From: Deltaproteobacteria bacterium
GTDB taxonomy: Bacteria > Desulfobacterota > Desulfomonilia > UBA1062
Reading direction: 5' to 3'
NCBI GenBank assembly: GCA_018433085.1
Contig: JAHDRW010000034.1
Span: 1-54,394, forward strand
DNA length: 54,394 nucleotides
This document shows positions 24,420 to 31,861 of the stretch, piece after piece. A model generated the notes under the pieces. It saw nothing but the letters and a program-made list of their open reading frames with translations. It searched no databases and was not told where the DNA came from. Each line of letters opens with the position of its first letter. The first letter of the stretch is position 1. Position numbers and translations under genes: made by a program.

Positions 24420-26705
24420 CTATTCGATTGCAGATGCTTCTTGGTATCTCTCCACAAAGGAAAATTTCTCCGTGGTCATGGCCCCTGTGGGACAGCGCAA
24501 TGCACACAAGCCGCAGCGTATGCACTTCTCGTCGTCCTTGATCATCGCGCAGAGCGTGTCTTCTTCAGCGTAGCCCAACCTCCTGACCAGGTCTTCCTTG
24601 TCTTCCCCTTCCACGTGTACATCACGGAAAGGAACGAGCTTCAGGCAGTTCTGCGGACAGATATCCACACAACGCCCGCACATGACGCACTTCGCAGAAT
24701 CGTAAATGGTCTCGATGTGGCATTTCAGGCATCGCCTGGCCTGCTCCTGGGCCTGCTCCCGGCTGAAATCCAGTTCGATCTCTTCGATGCCGACCCGTTT
24801 TTCAATCGGTATGGTGGGCGCCGGCATTCTCCCGATCTTTTCGTATCCTGCCGCCATGTGGTATTCCCTGGCGGGTATCTCCTGGAATTCGATGCAGGTC
24901 CTTTTTCTGAGCGGTGCGCCGTTGAGATACTCGGCGATTGCCAGAGCGGCGGTCTTGCCGTTGCTCACGGCCTCGATCACCGATCGGGAACCGAAGGCTG
25001 CATCTCCTCCGGCAAAAACACCGGGCATAGTGCTGGACATGGTCTGCGGGTTGACCCTGATGAATCCCCGGGAGTTGGTCGCCAGTCCGTCCTCGGGCGT
25101 CAGATACGAGGTGTCGGGCACCTGGCCTACAGCCATGATGACCGAGTCCGCTTCAACGGTTTCCTCACTGTCTGGGATTATCTGGGGGGCGAATCGACCG
25201 TCGTCCGTGATGCACTTGCTCACCCTATCGAATACAACGCCGCTCACGCGTCCGTCTCTGCCGACGAACCTCTTGGGCAACCGGTGATCGAGCATCTCGA
25301 TGCCCTCTTTCTTGAGCTCGGAGATCTCTTCCTGTCCCTGGATGGTCTGGGCCGCGGCCATCTCGTCGACGGACTCGGGATAGGCTATCAGTGGTCTTAC
25401 CCCGGCCTGCAGCGCTGCCCGGGCGGCATCCAGCACCTCCCAGTCCGGTTCTTCGAGCAGCGATTCATCGGTGATCAGCCTCCATGCCGTGCGGGCGATA
25501 TCCAGCGCGACCTTTCCTCCGCCAACGATGACGACCCTTTTCCCGGGAATCACGGGGCCCTTTCTCTTGAGATTGAGGAGAAAGTCGATCGCGCTGTACA
25601 CGCCTTTCAGATCCGAGCCCGGAATGTTCAGCGACGTGCCGCGCAGGGCCCCGGTAGCGAGAAAAATCGCCTCGAACCCGGATTCACGTAAGGCCCTGAT
25701 CCCGAAGGTGCTGGAGATGGGGGTGTTCAGTTTCAGCTCGATTCCCATACTGATGATCGATTCGATCTCTTTTTTGAGAAGGTCTCGCGGCAGGCGATAC
25801 TCGGGTATGCAGAGCTGCATGGCGCCTCCGCAGCTGTCTGATGACTCGAATATCGTCACCTTGAATCCCATGAGCGTGAGGTCGTGCGCGCAGGCCAGTC
25901 CCGCAGGCCCGCCGCCGACCACGGCCACACGCCTTCCGTTGCCGACCCTCACCTCTCTTAACGACGGGATGTTCCATGGATGCTGGTTCCCCTGATCCTG
26001 CCCGCTGAAAAGTTCTCGGAAGGTCTCCGGCCTGAGAGACTCAGGGCCGTACCGAGCGGTGACGAATCTTTTCAGGGCCCGTATGGTCACCGCGCAGTCG
26101 AGCTTCGATCTGCGGCAGGCATCCTCGCAGAATGCGGCACATATCTTTCCGCATGTGGATGCCAGGGGGTTGGGCGACCTGGACACGAGGTAGGCTTCCT
26201 TGAATTTGCCTTCGGCTATCAACTGGACATATCTGCCTGAATCCGTGTGGACCGGGCACACGTCCATGCAGGGGATGTTCTCGCGGTACCACTGTACATC
26301 CCTGATCTTTGTCCTGTACCTCCACGGGGTCTCGTATTCTTCTCCAAAACCGGCGCGGATAACCTCCAGGAATTCCTGTTTGCTGATGGGCTTCAGGAGA
26401 TTGAAAAAGATCTTCAAACCATAAAGGCTTCTGCCGAGGACCATCGACCGGTCCGAGGATATCGCCACGAGCGGCAGATCGGGCCGGGACCGGTGGGCTC
26501 CAGCGAGTTCCTGTATACAATCGTCTCCGGCCGTATCCAGATCCACGATCCCCATACCCGCGTCCCCCCTGAAGAGTTCAGAGATGAACTCGCCGCACTC
26601 GCAGACGGGCTTGCAGGTGTACCCTGCTTCCACGATCAACGGACACAGGAGATCTATGATATCCCTATCCGCGGATTTTATTACGATATGCCCCTTGTTC
26701 ATCAC
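24420..26705 (-). CDS. Pseudo-receiver / GltD-like NAD(P)H oxidoreductase / 4Fe-4S ferredoxin fusion
   Basis: 761 residues in three parts. Residues 1-~125 look like a response-regulator receiver: HIVIKSADRDIIDLL, an Asp in GIVDLDTAG where the phospho-acceptor would be, and the Lys-Pro of NLLKPISK; the usual acidic pair is missing (SADRD), so it may not be phosphorylated. Residues ~140-600 are a GltD/NuoF-accessory type flavoprotein with a Cys-rich N-terminal cluster domain (CMDVCPV, CGKICAAFCEDACRR), FAD motif VAVVGGGPAGLACAHDL and NAD(P) motif VVIVGGGKVALDIARTAW. The C-terminal part has two ferredoxin cluster motifs (CVMCGRCVDICPQNC and CIRCGLCALRCPTGA). GTG 26705 or ATG 26702 starts it, with AAGGA upstream. 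It is the first gene of the operon, before the Rieske, and could feed electrons from NAD(P)H or ferredoxin into the chain. Confidence 0.85.
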   Translation of the reverse strand: MMNKGHIVIKSADRDIIDLLCPLIVEAGYTCKPVCECGEFISELFRGDAGMGIVDLDTAGDDCIQELAGAHRSRPDLPLVAISSDRSMVLGRSLYGLKIFFNLLKPISKQEFLEVIRAGFGEEYETPWRYRTKIRDVQWYRENIPCMDVCPVHTDSGRYVQLIAEGKFKEAYLVSRSPNPLASTCGKICAAFCEDACRRSKLDCAVTIRALKRFVTARYGPESLRPETFRELFSGQDQGNQHPWNIPSLREVRVGNGRRVAVVGGGPAGLACAHDLTLMGFKVTIFESSDSCGGAMQLCIPEYRLPRDLLKKEIESIISMGIELKLNTPISSTFGIRALRESGFEAIFLATGALRGTSLNIPGSDLKGVYSAIDFLLNLKRKGPVIPGKRVVIVGGGKVALDIARTAWRLITDESLLEEPDWEVLDAARAALQAGVRPLIAYPESVDEMAAAQTIQGQEEISELKKEGIEMLDHRLPKRFVGRDGRVSGVVFDRVSKCITDDGRFAPQIIPDSEETVEADSVIMAVGQVPDTSYLTPEDGLATNSRGFIRVNPQTMSSTMPGVFAGGDAAFGSRSVIEAVSNGKTAALAIAEYLNGAPLRKRTCIEFQEIPAREYHMAAGYEKIGRMPAPTIPIEKRVGIEEIELDFSREQAQEQARRCLKCHIETIYDSAKCVMCGRCVDICPQNCLKLVPFRDVHVEGEDKEDLVRRLGYAEEDTLCAMIKDDEKCIRCGLCALRCPTGAMTTEKFSFVERYQEASAIE

Positions 26706-26759
26706 ATCAATACGTCCTTAAAAAGTTCTCTTGGGTGATGACTGCTCTTTTTCCCTTTA

Positions 26760-26775
26760 AGCAAACACGATGCCT
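26760..26775 (-). promoter_or_regulatory. Sigma-54 (-24/-12) promoter of the nos supercluster
   Basis: The minus strand reads AGGCATCGTGTTTGCT (26775 to 26760). GG and GC are exactly 10 bases apart, as in the consensus TGGCAC-N5-TTGCT, and TTGCT is exact. The transcription start would be near 26749, about 45 bases upstream of the first gene. A sigma-54 activator gene and palindromic sites lie just upstream. Confidence 0.72.
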
Positions 26776-26843
26776 ACTCCTAAGGTACCGTTATCGTTAT
26801 TGGATCTAAGCAGAGAGACTGATTGAATGCATGGTTGGAGGAA

Positions 26844-26869
26844 AGACTGGGACATCGATGTCCCAGTCT
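26844..26869. promoter_or_regulatory. Perfect 26-bp palindrome, probable activator (UAS) site
   Basis: The core TGGGACATCGATGTCCCA (26848-26865) is extended by AGAC/GTCT on either side to a perfect 26-bp palindrome. Its centre is about 107 bp upstream of the predicted sigma-54 start, the usual place for an enhancer-binding-protein site. It is also about 130 bp after the regulator stop codon; a terminator is less likely because no real T-run follows. Confidence 0.7.
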
Positions 26870-26950
26870 CTTCAGGTTCGCAATCGGGGAAGGCTACTTA
26901 ACATTATTATTTCATGGGACATATTTATATTATCAAGGATAGCGGGCGCC

Positions 26951-26968
26951 TGTCCTATCGATGTCCCA
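26951..26968. promoter_or_regulatory. Second, degenerate copy of the UAS palindrome, plus a half site
   Basis: TGTCCTATCGATGTCCCA matches the 18-bp core of the 26844 palindrome at 14 of 18 positions, with the ATCGATGTCCCA arm intact. A third partial copy, TGGGACAT, is at 26915-26922. Two or more sites suit cooperative binding by a Fis-type enhancer-binding protein. Confidence 0.55.
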
Positions 26969-26995
26969 CCTGGGGCACGGCGGGTCCGGGCGTCA

Positions 26996-27997
26996 TCAAT
27001 CGTCGTCGGTTTCGTTTCGAGTCAGACCATGCTTTTCTATCAACCGGTGGATCGTCTTCCTGTTCACGCCTGCCATCCTGGCTGTCCGGGAGATATTTCC
27101 GCCCGTCTTCTGGAGCATGAGACGCAGATACTTCTTCTCGAAGATATCGATCCATTCTTTTTTGGCTTCCTCGAAGGGGAGCCCCAGCGCGATATCGGAG
27201 GCGTCTTCGTTCTCCCTGATATAGTCCGGGAGCTCTTCGGGCATGATGACGTCCCCGTTGCAGAGGGCGACCGCCCGTTCTATTACATTCTGCAGCTCCC
27301 GTACATTGCCAGGCCATTGATATCTCGCCAGAAGGCCTGCGGCCTGAGGAGAGATGCCACTTATGTTCTTGCAGTTCAGCATATTGAAATAATGGAGATA
27401 ATGGTTGCTCAACAGGGGGATGTCCTCCGCCATATCGCGCAAGGGGGGCAGATTGATGCAGATCACGTTGAGACGATAGTAGAGATCTTCCCGGAAACCG
27501 CCGTCTTTCACCGCTTCGACGAGGTTCTTGTTGGTGGCCGAGATCACCCTGCAGTCGACCTCGATCAGCTTTCTCCCTCCTACCCTCCTGAAGTGCCTCT
27601 CCTGCAGCACCCTCAGGAACTTGGCCTGAAGGGGCAGGCTCACCTCCGCTATCTCGTCCAGGAGGATCGTCCCGCCGTTGGCATACTCGACGATACCCGG
27701 CTTAGTCGACAGGGCGCCGGTATAGGCACCCCGTTCGTATCCGAACAGCTCGCTTTCGAGGAGGTTTTCCGGTAGCGAGGCACAGTCCACCGGGATGAAA
27801 GGTCCGTCCGCCCGGAGACTGTTCTCATGGATGGTATGAGCGATCAGTTCCTTGCCGGTCCCGCTCTCTCCCAGGATGAGAATGTTCGCGTTCGATCGCG
27901 CAACCTTCTCAACTTTCTCAAGGACTTCCGTGAGCTCCGGACTGTTTCCAACGATCTTCTCACGCCCGATGAGTGAAGTTCCCCGATGATGTGCCAT
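26996..27997 (-). CDS. Sigma-54-dependent activator without an N-terminal sensory domain
   Basis: 333 residues: AAA+ domain then Fis-type HTH. Walker A GESGTGKE, the sigma-54-contacting loop GAYTGA (variant of GAFTGA), Walker B GGTILLDEIAEV, the arginine finger region FREDLYYRLNV and the second-region-of-homology WPGNVRELQNVIERA. The C-terminal HTH reads LMLQKTGGNISRTARMAGVNRKTIHRLIEKHGL. The AAA+ domain begins by residue ~10, so there is no receiver, GAF or PAS domain, as in PspF-type activators, which are controlled by a partner protein. It is on the same strand directly before the nos promoter and putative UAS sites, so control of that promoter is the natural inference. Confidence 0.88.
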   Translation of the reverse strand: MAHHRGTSLIGREKIVGNSPELTEVLEKVEKVARSNANILILGESGTGKELIAHTIHENSLRADGPFIPVDCASLPENLLESELFGYERGAYTGALSTKPGIVEYANGGTILLDEIAEVSLPLQAKFLRVLQERHFRRVGGRKLIEVDCRVISATNKNLVEAVKDGGFREDLYYRLNVICINLPPLRDMAEDIPLLSNHYLHYFNMLNCKNISGISPQAAGLLARYQWPGNVRELQNVIERAVALCNGDVIMPEELPDYIRENEDASDIALGLPFEEAKKEWIDIFEKKYLRLMLQKTGGNISRTARMAGVNRKTIHRLIEKHGLTRNETDDD

Positions 27998-28409
27998 GCC
28001 GCCCCAGTCTGTGATACCCAGTCGTCTAACGGTCGTATTTCCAAGAAATCATCGATCGTTTATCCCCTAAGAAATTAACAAGGCCGTCCCTCCAGGTCAA
28101 TGGCCTTTCTTCCACCGGATGGAACGGACCGAACCCTCCATCCGGTGAATCCTCCTTCGCGTCCGGATCAGAGGACGGGAAGGAAGGGTCACATTCCCTG
28201 TCGCTTGCTGCTTCATAGGGTCCAGGGCTTGCCCACAAGGTCCATACCATGGATCGAGACAGAAGGGGTATGAAGCCCGGTGATCGGTATGACTGCCTCT
28301 CGACGTACCAGCGCACGGGTTATGACCCGATTCTGCAGTCATCCAAGGATCGAGATCTTCCTTACTGTCCCCTTCCATCAATGAACAGCAATGTTAGCAA
28401 TAATAATGC
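27998..28409. other. Intergenic stretch between ccsA and the activator gene, with an 11-bp inverted repeat
   Basis: No convincing gene. A 94-codon minus frame (28097-28381) has no RBS at proper distance and an unusual composition, so I do not call it. CACCGGATGGA (28113-28123) and TCCATCCGGTG (28137-28147) form a perfect 11-bp inverted repeat with a 13-base spacer; no T-run follows on either strand. It could be an operator in the promoter region of the activator gene or an mRNA hairpin. No clear -35/-10 pair was found. Confidence 0.5.
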
Positions 28410-29210
28410 CTAGAAATAGCTGTGGAGCCCGGAGAGATAGTTGACCCCGAGGAAGGTAAACAGGCTGCTTGCGAGACCGATGAGCGTCATGACGGCGACG
28501 CGCCGCTCGTTTTTTCTGATCAGGCGGACGTGCAGAATGGCCGCGTAGATGAGCCAGGTGATCAGCGCCCAGGTCTCCTTCGGATCCCATCCCCAGTATC
28601 TGCCCCAGGCATAATGCGCCCATACCGATCCTGTCGTGATGCCGATGGTGAAGAAGAGGAAGCCGATCACGATGCACTGATAGATACGCTCGTCAGAGGC
28701 GTTCTTTCCGCCTCCGGCGCCCCGGTCTCTGAAGAGAATAAATGCCGCCAGAACAGAGGCCACCACGAACGCACCATAGCCCAGAAAACAGGTGACCACA
28801 TGGCTGATGAGCCAGTTGCTTTTCAGCGCCGGAATGAGCGGCTGGATCCGTGAGTCGATATACGGAGAGAATGAGGCATACGCGATCAGCACAAAGGCGA
28901 TAAGGATGGTAAAGGTCCCCAGTTCTTCGTTCTTCCGGGAGAAGCCGAGAACCAGGTATAAGAAGATGACGGCCCAGGAGAAGAAGACGAGCGATTCATA
29001 GAAGTTCGACAGGGGCGCATGTCCGAAGCCGAGCGCGTATGATTCCGCCCACCTCAAGACCATCCCCGCACTATGGGCGACAAAACCTCCTATCCAGAGG
29101 GTATCTCTGATACGTCCGGGTATTCCTGCGCCGGTTACGGAACGTATGACCGAGAATGCGAACGCGGCGAGATAGAGGAAAGGGACGCAGTTGAGGATGG
29201 TTACATTCAT
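28410..29210 (-). CDS. ccsA: CcsA/ResC cytochrome c biogenesis protein
   Basis: 266 residues, about eight membrane segments. The heme-handling WWD motif reads WGRYWGWDPKETWALITWLIYA (~205-226). Conserved His lie at HSAGMVLRW, at ISHVVTCFLGYGAF and at AHYAWG. Together with ResB it forms the system II heme lyase that attaches heme to CxxCH motifs in the periplasm. Its ATG overlaps the ResB stop (ATGA). The genes should serve the pentaheme and NosL-fusion cytochromes beside them. Confidence 0.9.
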   Translation of the reverse strand: MNVTILNCVPFLYLAAFAFSVIRSVTGAGIPGRIRDTLWIGGFVAHSAGMVLRWAESYALGFGHAPLSNFYESLVFFSWAVIFLYLVLGFSRKNEELGTFTILIAFVLIAYASFSPYIDSRIQPLIPALKSNWLISHVVTCFLGYGAFVVASVLAAFILFRDRGAGGGKNASDERIYQCIVIGFLFFTIGITTGSVWAHYAWGRYWGWDPKETWALITWLIYAAILHVRLIRKNERRVAVMTLIGLASSLFTFLGVNYLSGLHSYF

Positions 29211-30355
29211 GGCTCATCCGATCGAGTCTGACTTTTTTTCAGGATACCGGCCCGCGACCCCGGAAGGAGATAAACGACAAATAGCCCCGAGAGGAAGAAA
29301 AGTATGCCCGTGATGACTACGGGCAGGCCCGGATCATAACTGATGGAAATCCCGGTTATGTACATCGGCTCTATCCGGTCGAGGCCGAATATGAACCCTT
29401 CGAAGCGGGCCGGATCGAACTGGGGGGCCTTTGACAGGAGGTCGGGGAACATCTTCTTTATGTCTTCGATTCCTGACAGGACCCATATATATCCGCTTTG
29501 TGCCGGCGAGAAGAAGTCGATTTTCATCGCCGGACCCATGTTCATGAAATTCTCCTCGACCCTGGTCACCCGGAAAAAGGTCTCTTTTCCCGCATGATAC
29601 ACGTCACCGGGACGAGCGGTAATGGTGCGGGCCTGTCCGGCGTCGTCGACGTTCAGTACCGCGCGCGGCAACCTTTCGTAATGCGCCTGATAATAGCGGA
29701 TCCCCTGGAAAGAAACCGGATGGTTGACGAGCAGAGTTCCCCGCTTGAGTACCGTGCCTGAGTCGATGAACGCGACCTCAGATCGGAATTCTCTGGGCAT
29801 GCCCGAGTCGTAGTATTCTACGGAGAAGTCTTCGCAACGTATTGAAAGATCCTGATCGAGCTGATAGCCGGAAATAATCGGGGCGAGCGAAACGGTCTCG
29901 CCTTCAGGGATCTGGACATAGGCGTTGATTCCCCGGAGCTGGCCGTAGACAAAGCCGCAGATGACGACTGCGGCCCCGAAATGGAGAAGCAGGCTTCCCA
30001 GCCGGGGGAGGTCTCCCCTGCGGAAAAACGGGCCGGTCCTTTTCACTGCCGTGCGCCGCACACGGATTCTTCGCCAGGTGCACAGGACGAGGCTTGCGCA
30101 TAAAAGGGCGCCGAGCAGGAAAAACCACGATGAATGAAAGACATCATGAAATTCGAGCGCGAGAAGAACCTCATCCCAGACCGATCGCGCCCCGGTTGCG
30201 GTTTCTCGTGTTCTTTGAGGCACTACCGTCCCCACCGACGAGGCGGCCGCCACAGCGATCAGGAGAATGGCCGCGGTCTTGGGCGACGAAAATAACGAGA
30301 CAAACCGTGCGAAACGACTTTGGTTACACGATGAGGATTTTTTGTCTGAGGTCAT
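29207..30355 (-). CDS. resB: ResB/Ccs1 cytochrome c biogenesis protein
   Basis: 382 residues from the ATG at 30355 (AAGGGCGG upstream; the longer frame from 30409 has no RBS). Membrane helices at ~17-36, ~60-80, ~125-145 and near the C-terminus (PVVITGILFFLSGLFVVYLL), with a large periplasmic domain between the third and fourth, as in ResB. The conserved segment FQGIRYYQAHYERLPRA is typical of the family. It channels heme with CcsA. System II pairs are common in Desulfobacterota. Confidence 0.88.
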   Translation of the reverse strand: MTSDKKSSSCNQSRFARFVSLFSSPKTAAILLIAVAAASSVGTVVPQRTRETATGARSVWDEVLLALEFHDVFHSSWFFLLGALLCASLVLCTWRRIRVRRTAVKRTGPFFRRGDLPRLGSLLLHFGAAVVICGFVYGQLRGINAYVQIPEGETVSLAPIISGYQLDQDLSIRCEDFSVEYYDSGMPREFRSEVAFIDSGTVLKRGTLLVNHPVSFQGIRYYQAHYERLPRAVLNVDDAGQARTITARPGDVYHAGKETFFRVTRVEENFMNMGPAMKIDFFSPAQSGYIWVLSGIEDIKKMFPDLLSKAPQFDPARFEGFIFGLDRIEPMYITGISISYDPGLPVVITGILFFLSGLFVVYLLPGSRAGILKKSQTRSDEP

Positions 30356-30613
30356 TCCGCCCTTCTTAAAAACCGCATGGTATCCAGCGACCAGTGATGT
30401 AACAGCCAATGCCCTTGTTCGTCAACGATTTTTCGCGTACCTGTCTTGCGCCCTCTTGATTACAGGAAGCGCACTGATCGGAAATCTGTATGGTTAAAAA
30501 AACGGATCGCTTGTCTGCTCACAGAAGACATGTGCAGATAATGGGATCGTGGAGAAACACGGTCCCCGTGCCGGAAGGGGCCTTCTCCTGCCCGGTAAGC
30601 TTAAACGACACGT

Positions 30614-31567
30614 TCAGGCAGCCACGCCCCTGATCCTGAGGAAATCGCCGATGGCGCGGTCCTTCTCTTCCCAGACCCTGTTCAACCATTCCTGGAAGTG
30701 CTCCTGGTACCGGGGGTCGTTGCTGTAATCGCCCAGAAGGTCCGGGGTGATGGGAATCGTCTCGACCCGGACAACCACCTCGGCCTGACTGCTGCAGAGA
30801 AACTGCCAGAAGGTCTGCACGCCCCCGGGATAGATGATCGCCGTGTTTACGATATGGCTCAAGTTCTGTCCCATGGCGGAGAGCACAAAGGATATGCCGC
30901 CCGCCCTGGGCTTGAGCAGATGTGTGAAGGGCGAATCCTGTGCCTTGTGCTTTGCCGGGGTGAAGCGGGTCCCCTCGACAAAGTTCATGACCGCGATCGG
31001 CATCCTGCTGAAGCGCTCGCACGCCTTTTTCGTGATCTCGAGGTCCTTCCCCCGCATGTGGGGGTTCTTCTTGAGATATTCCTTGGAGTATCGCTTCATG
31101 AAGGGGAACTCCAAGGCCCACCAGGCGAGCCCCATGATGGGAACCCAGATGAGCTCCTTCTTGAGGAAGAACTTGAGCATGGGAATCTTCCGATGAAAGA
31201 CCTTCTGCAGAATCAGGATATCGACCCATGACTGATGGTTGGACACCACCAGGTACCACCCCTTTGCATTCAGGCCCTCTATCCCGCTCACGTCCCACCT
31301 GATTCTCTTGGTCACGGCGATATTCGCGTTGTTGCAGGCGATCCAGCAGGTCGCGATGGTGTTCAGAACGGCGTTGCACCTGTCCTGCCAGGCCCGGACC
31401 GGCATCACGAGCTTGCATGCCGCCAGGGGGAAGAGGAAGGTCCCCCAGAACAGGGTGTTCACGACGAAGAACATGAACGAGATGCTGCCGATGAGGACCG
31501 GGGGCATGAGCGAGAGAATCCTCCCGTGCGCGGCACGGAACTTTTCAGAAAGAGAGTGTATATTCAT
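30614..31567 (-). CDS. 1-acyl-glycerol-3-phosphate acyltransferase-like protein (PlsC family)
   Basis: 317 residues from the ATG at 31567 (GAAGG six bases upstream). Acyltransferase motifs NHQSWVDI (block I, H-x4-D), FPFMKRYSKEYLKKN (block II region), FVEGTRF (block III) and the later IIYPGG. Two N-terminal hydrophobic segments anchor it. The length and the KYSKEYLKKNPHMRGKD-type insert resemble E. coli YihG/YihU-like acyltransferases that add a second acyl chain to lysophosphatidic acid, with distinct chain preference. Not operonic with the downstream minus-strand genes. 30410-30613 before ResB holds no gene. Confidence 0.85.
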   Translation of the reverse strand: MNIHSLSEKFRAAHGRILSLMPPVLIGSISFMFFVVNTLFWGTFLFPLAACKLVMPVRAWQDRCNAVLNTIATCWIACNNANIAVTKRIRWDVSGIEGLNAKGWYLVVSNHQSWVDILILQKVFHRKIPMLKFFLKKELIWVPIMGLAWWALEFPFMKRYSKEYLKKNPHMRGKDLEITKKACERFSRMPIAVMNFVEGTRFTPAKHKAQDSPFTHLLKPRAGGISFVLSAMGQNLSHIVNTAIIYPGGVQTFWQFLCSSQAEVVVRVETIPITPDLLGDYSNDPRYQEHFQEWLNRVWEEKDRAIGDFLRIRGVAA

Positions 31568-31636
31568 ATGCATCCTTCAAATATTATAATCCCGGCATGC
31601 CCCCGCTCAACCCGGCGATGTACGGCTTGTCTTCAA

Positions 31637-31712
31637 GGCCGAAGAGGTGGGGGAAACCCATATTTTCCACAATGCAACTCACCGGTGTTACCCTCCCCCA
31701 CCCTTCGAGGCC
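31637..31712. repeat. Imperfect ~17-bp inverted repeat between plsC and fadA
   Basis: GGCCGAAGAGGTGGGGG (31637-31653) and CCCCCACCCTTCGAGGCC (31695-31712) pair, with one mismatch-type base and a 2-base bulge, around a loop of about 41 bases. It lies in the gap between the PlsC gene start and the fad terminator, where no gene is seen. It may be an operator or the folded 5' leader of the PlsC transcript. Confidence 0.4.
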
Positions 31713-31795
31713 GGTAATCCACGAAAAAGCTATATCATACCCTGTCTTGGGATGATTGTAAAAACTACGCAAAAGGCCTTGTGCAGGAAGGATCA

Positions 31796-31835
31796 AGATA
31801 AAAAAGGGGCTGCCTTGTACAAGGCAGCCCCTTTT
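31796..31835 (-). terminator. Rho-independent terminator of the beta-oxidation operon
   Basis: AAAAGGGGCTGCCTTG (31802-31817) and its complement (31820-31835) form a perfect, long GC-rich stem ending in a run of six T on the minus strand (TTTTTTATC). It begins 27 bases after the thiolase stop. A T4 run on the other strand may also stop plus-strand transcription. Confidence 0.88.
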
Positions 31836-31861
31836 CATTCGATTCCGGACAAGCAGCCCGA

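Noticed and set aside
26844..26869. Palindrome as a terminator of the activator gene
   Set aside because: No solid T-run and more than 120 bases from the stop; copies at 26915 and 26951 fit a binding site better.
28097..28381. 94-codon minus frame after ccsA
   Set aside because: No spaced RBS; composition unlike a real protein; overlaps an inverted repeat.
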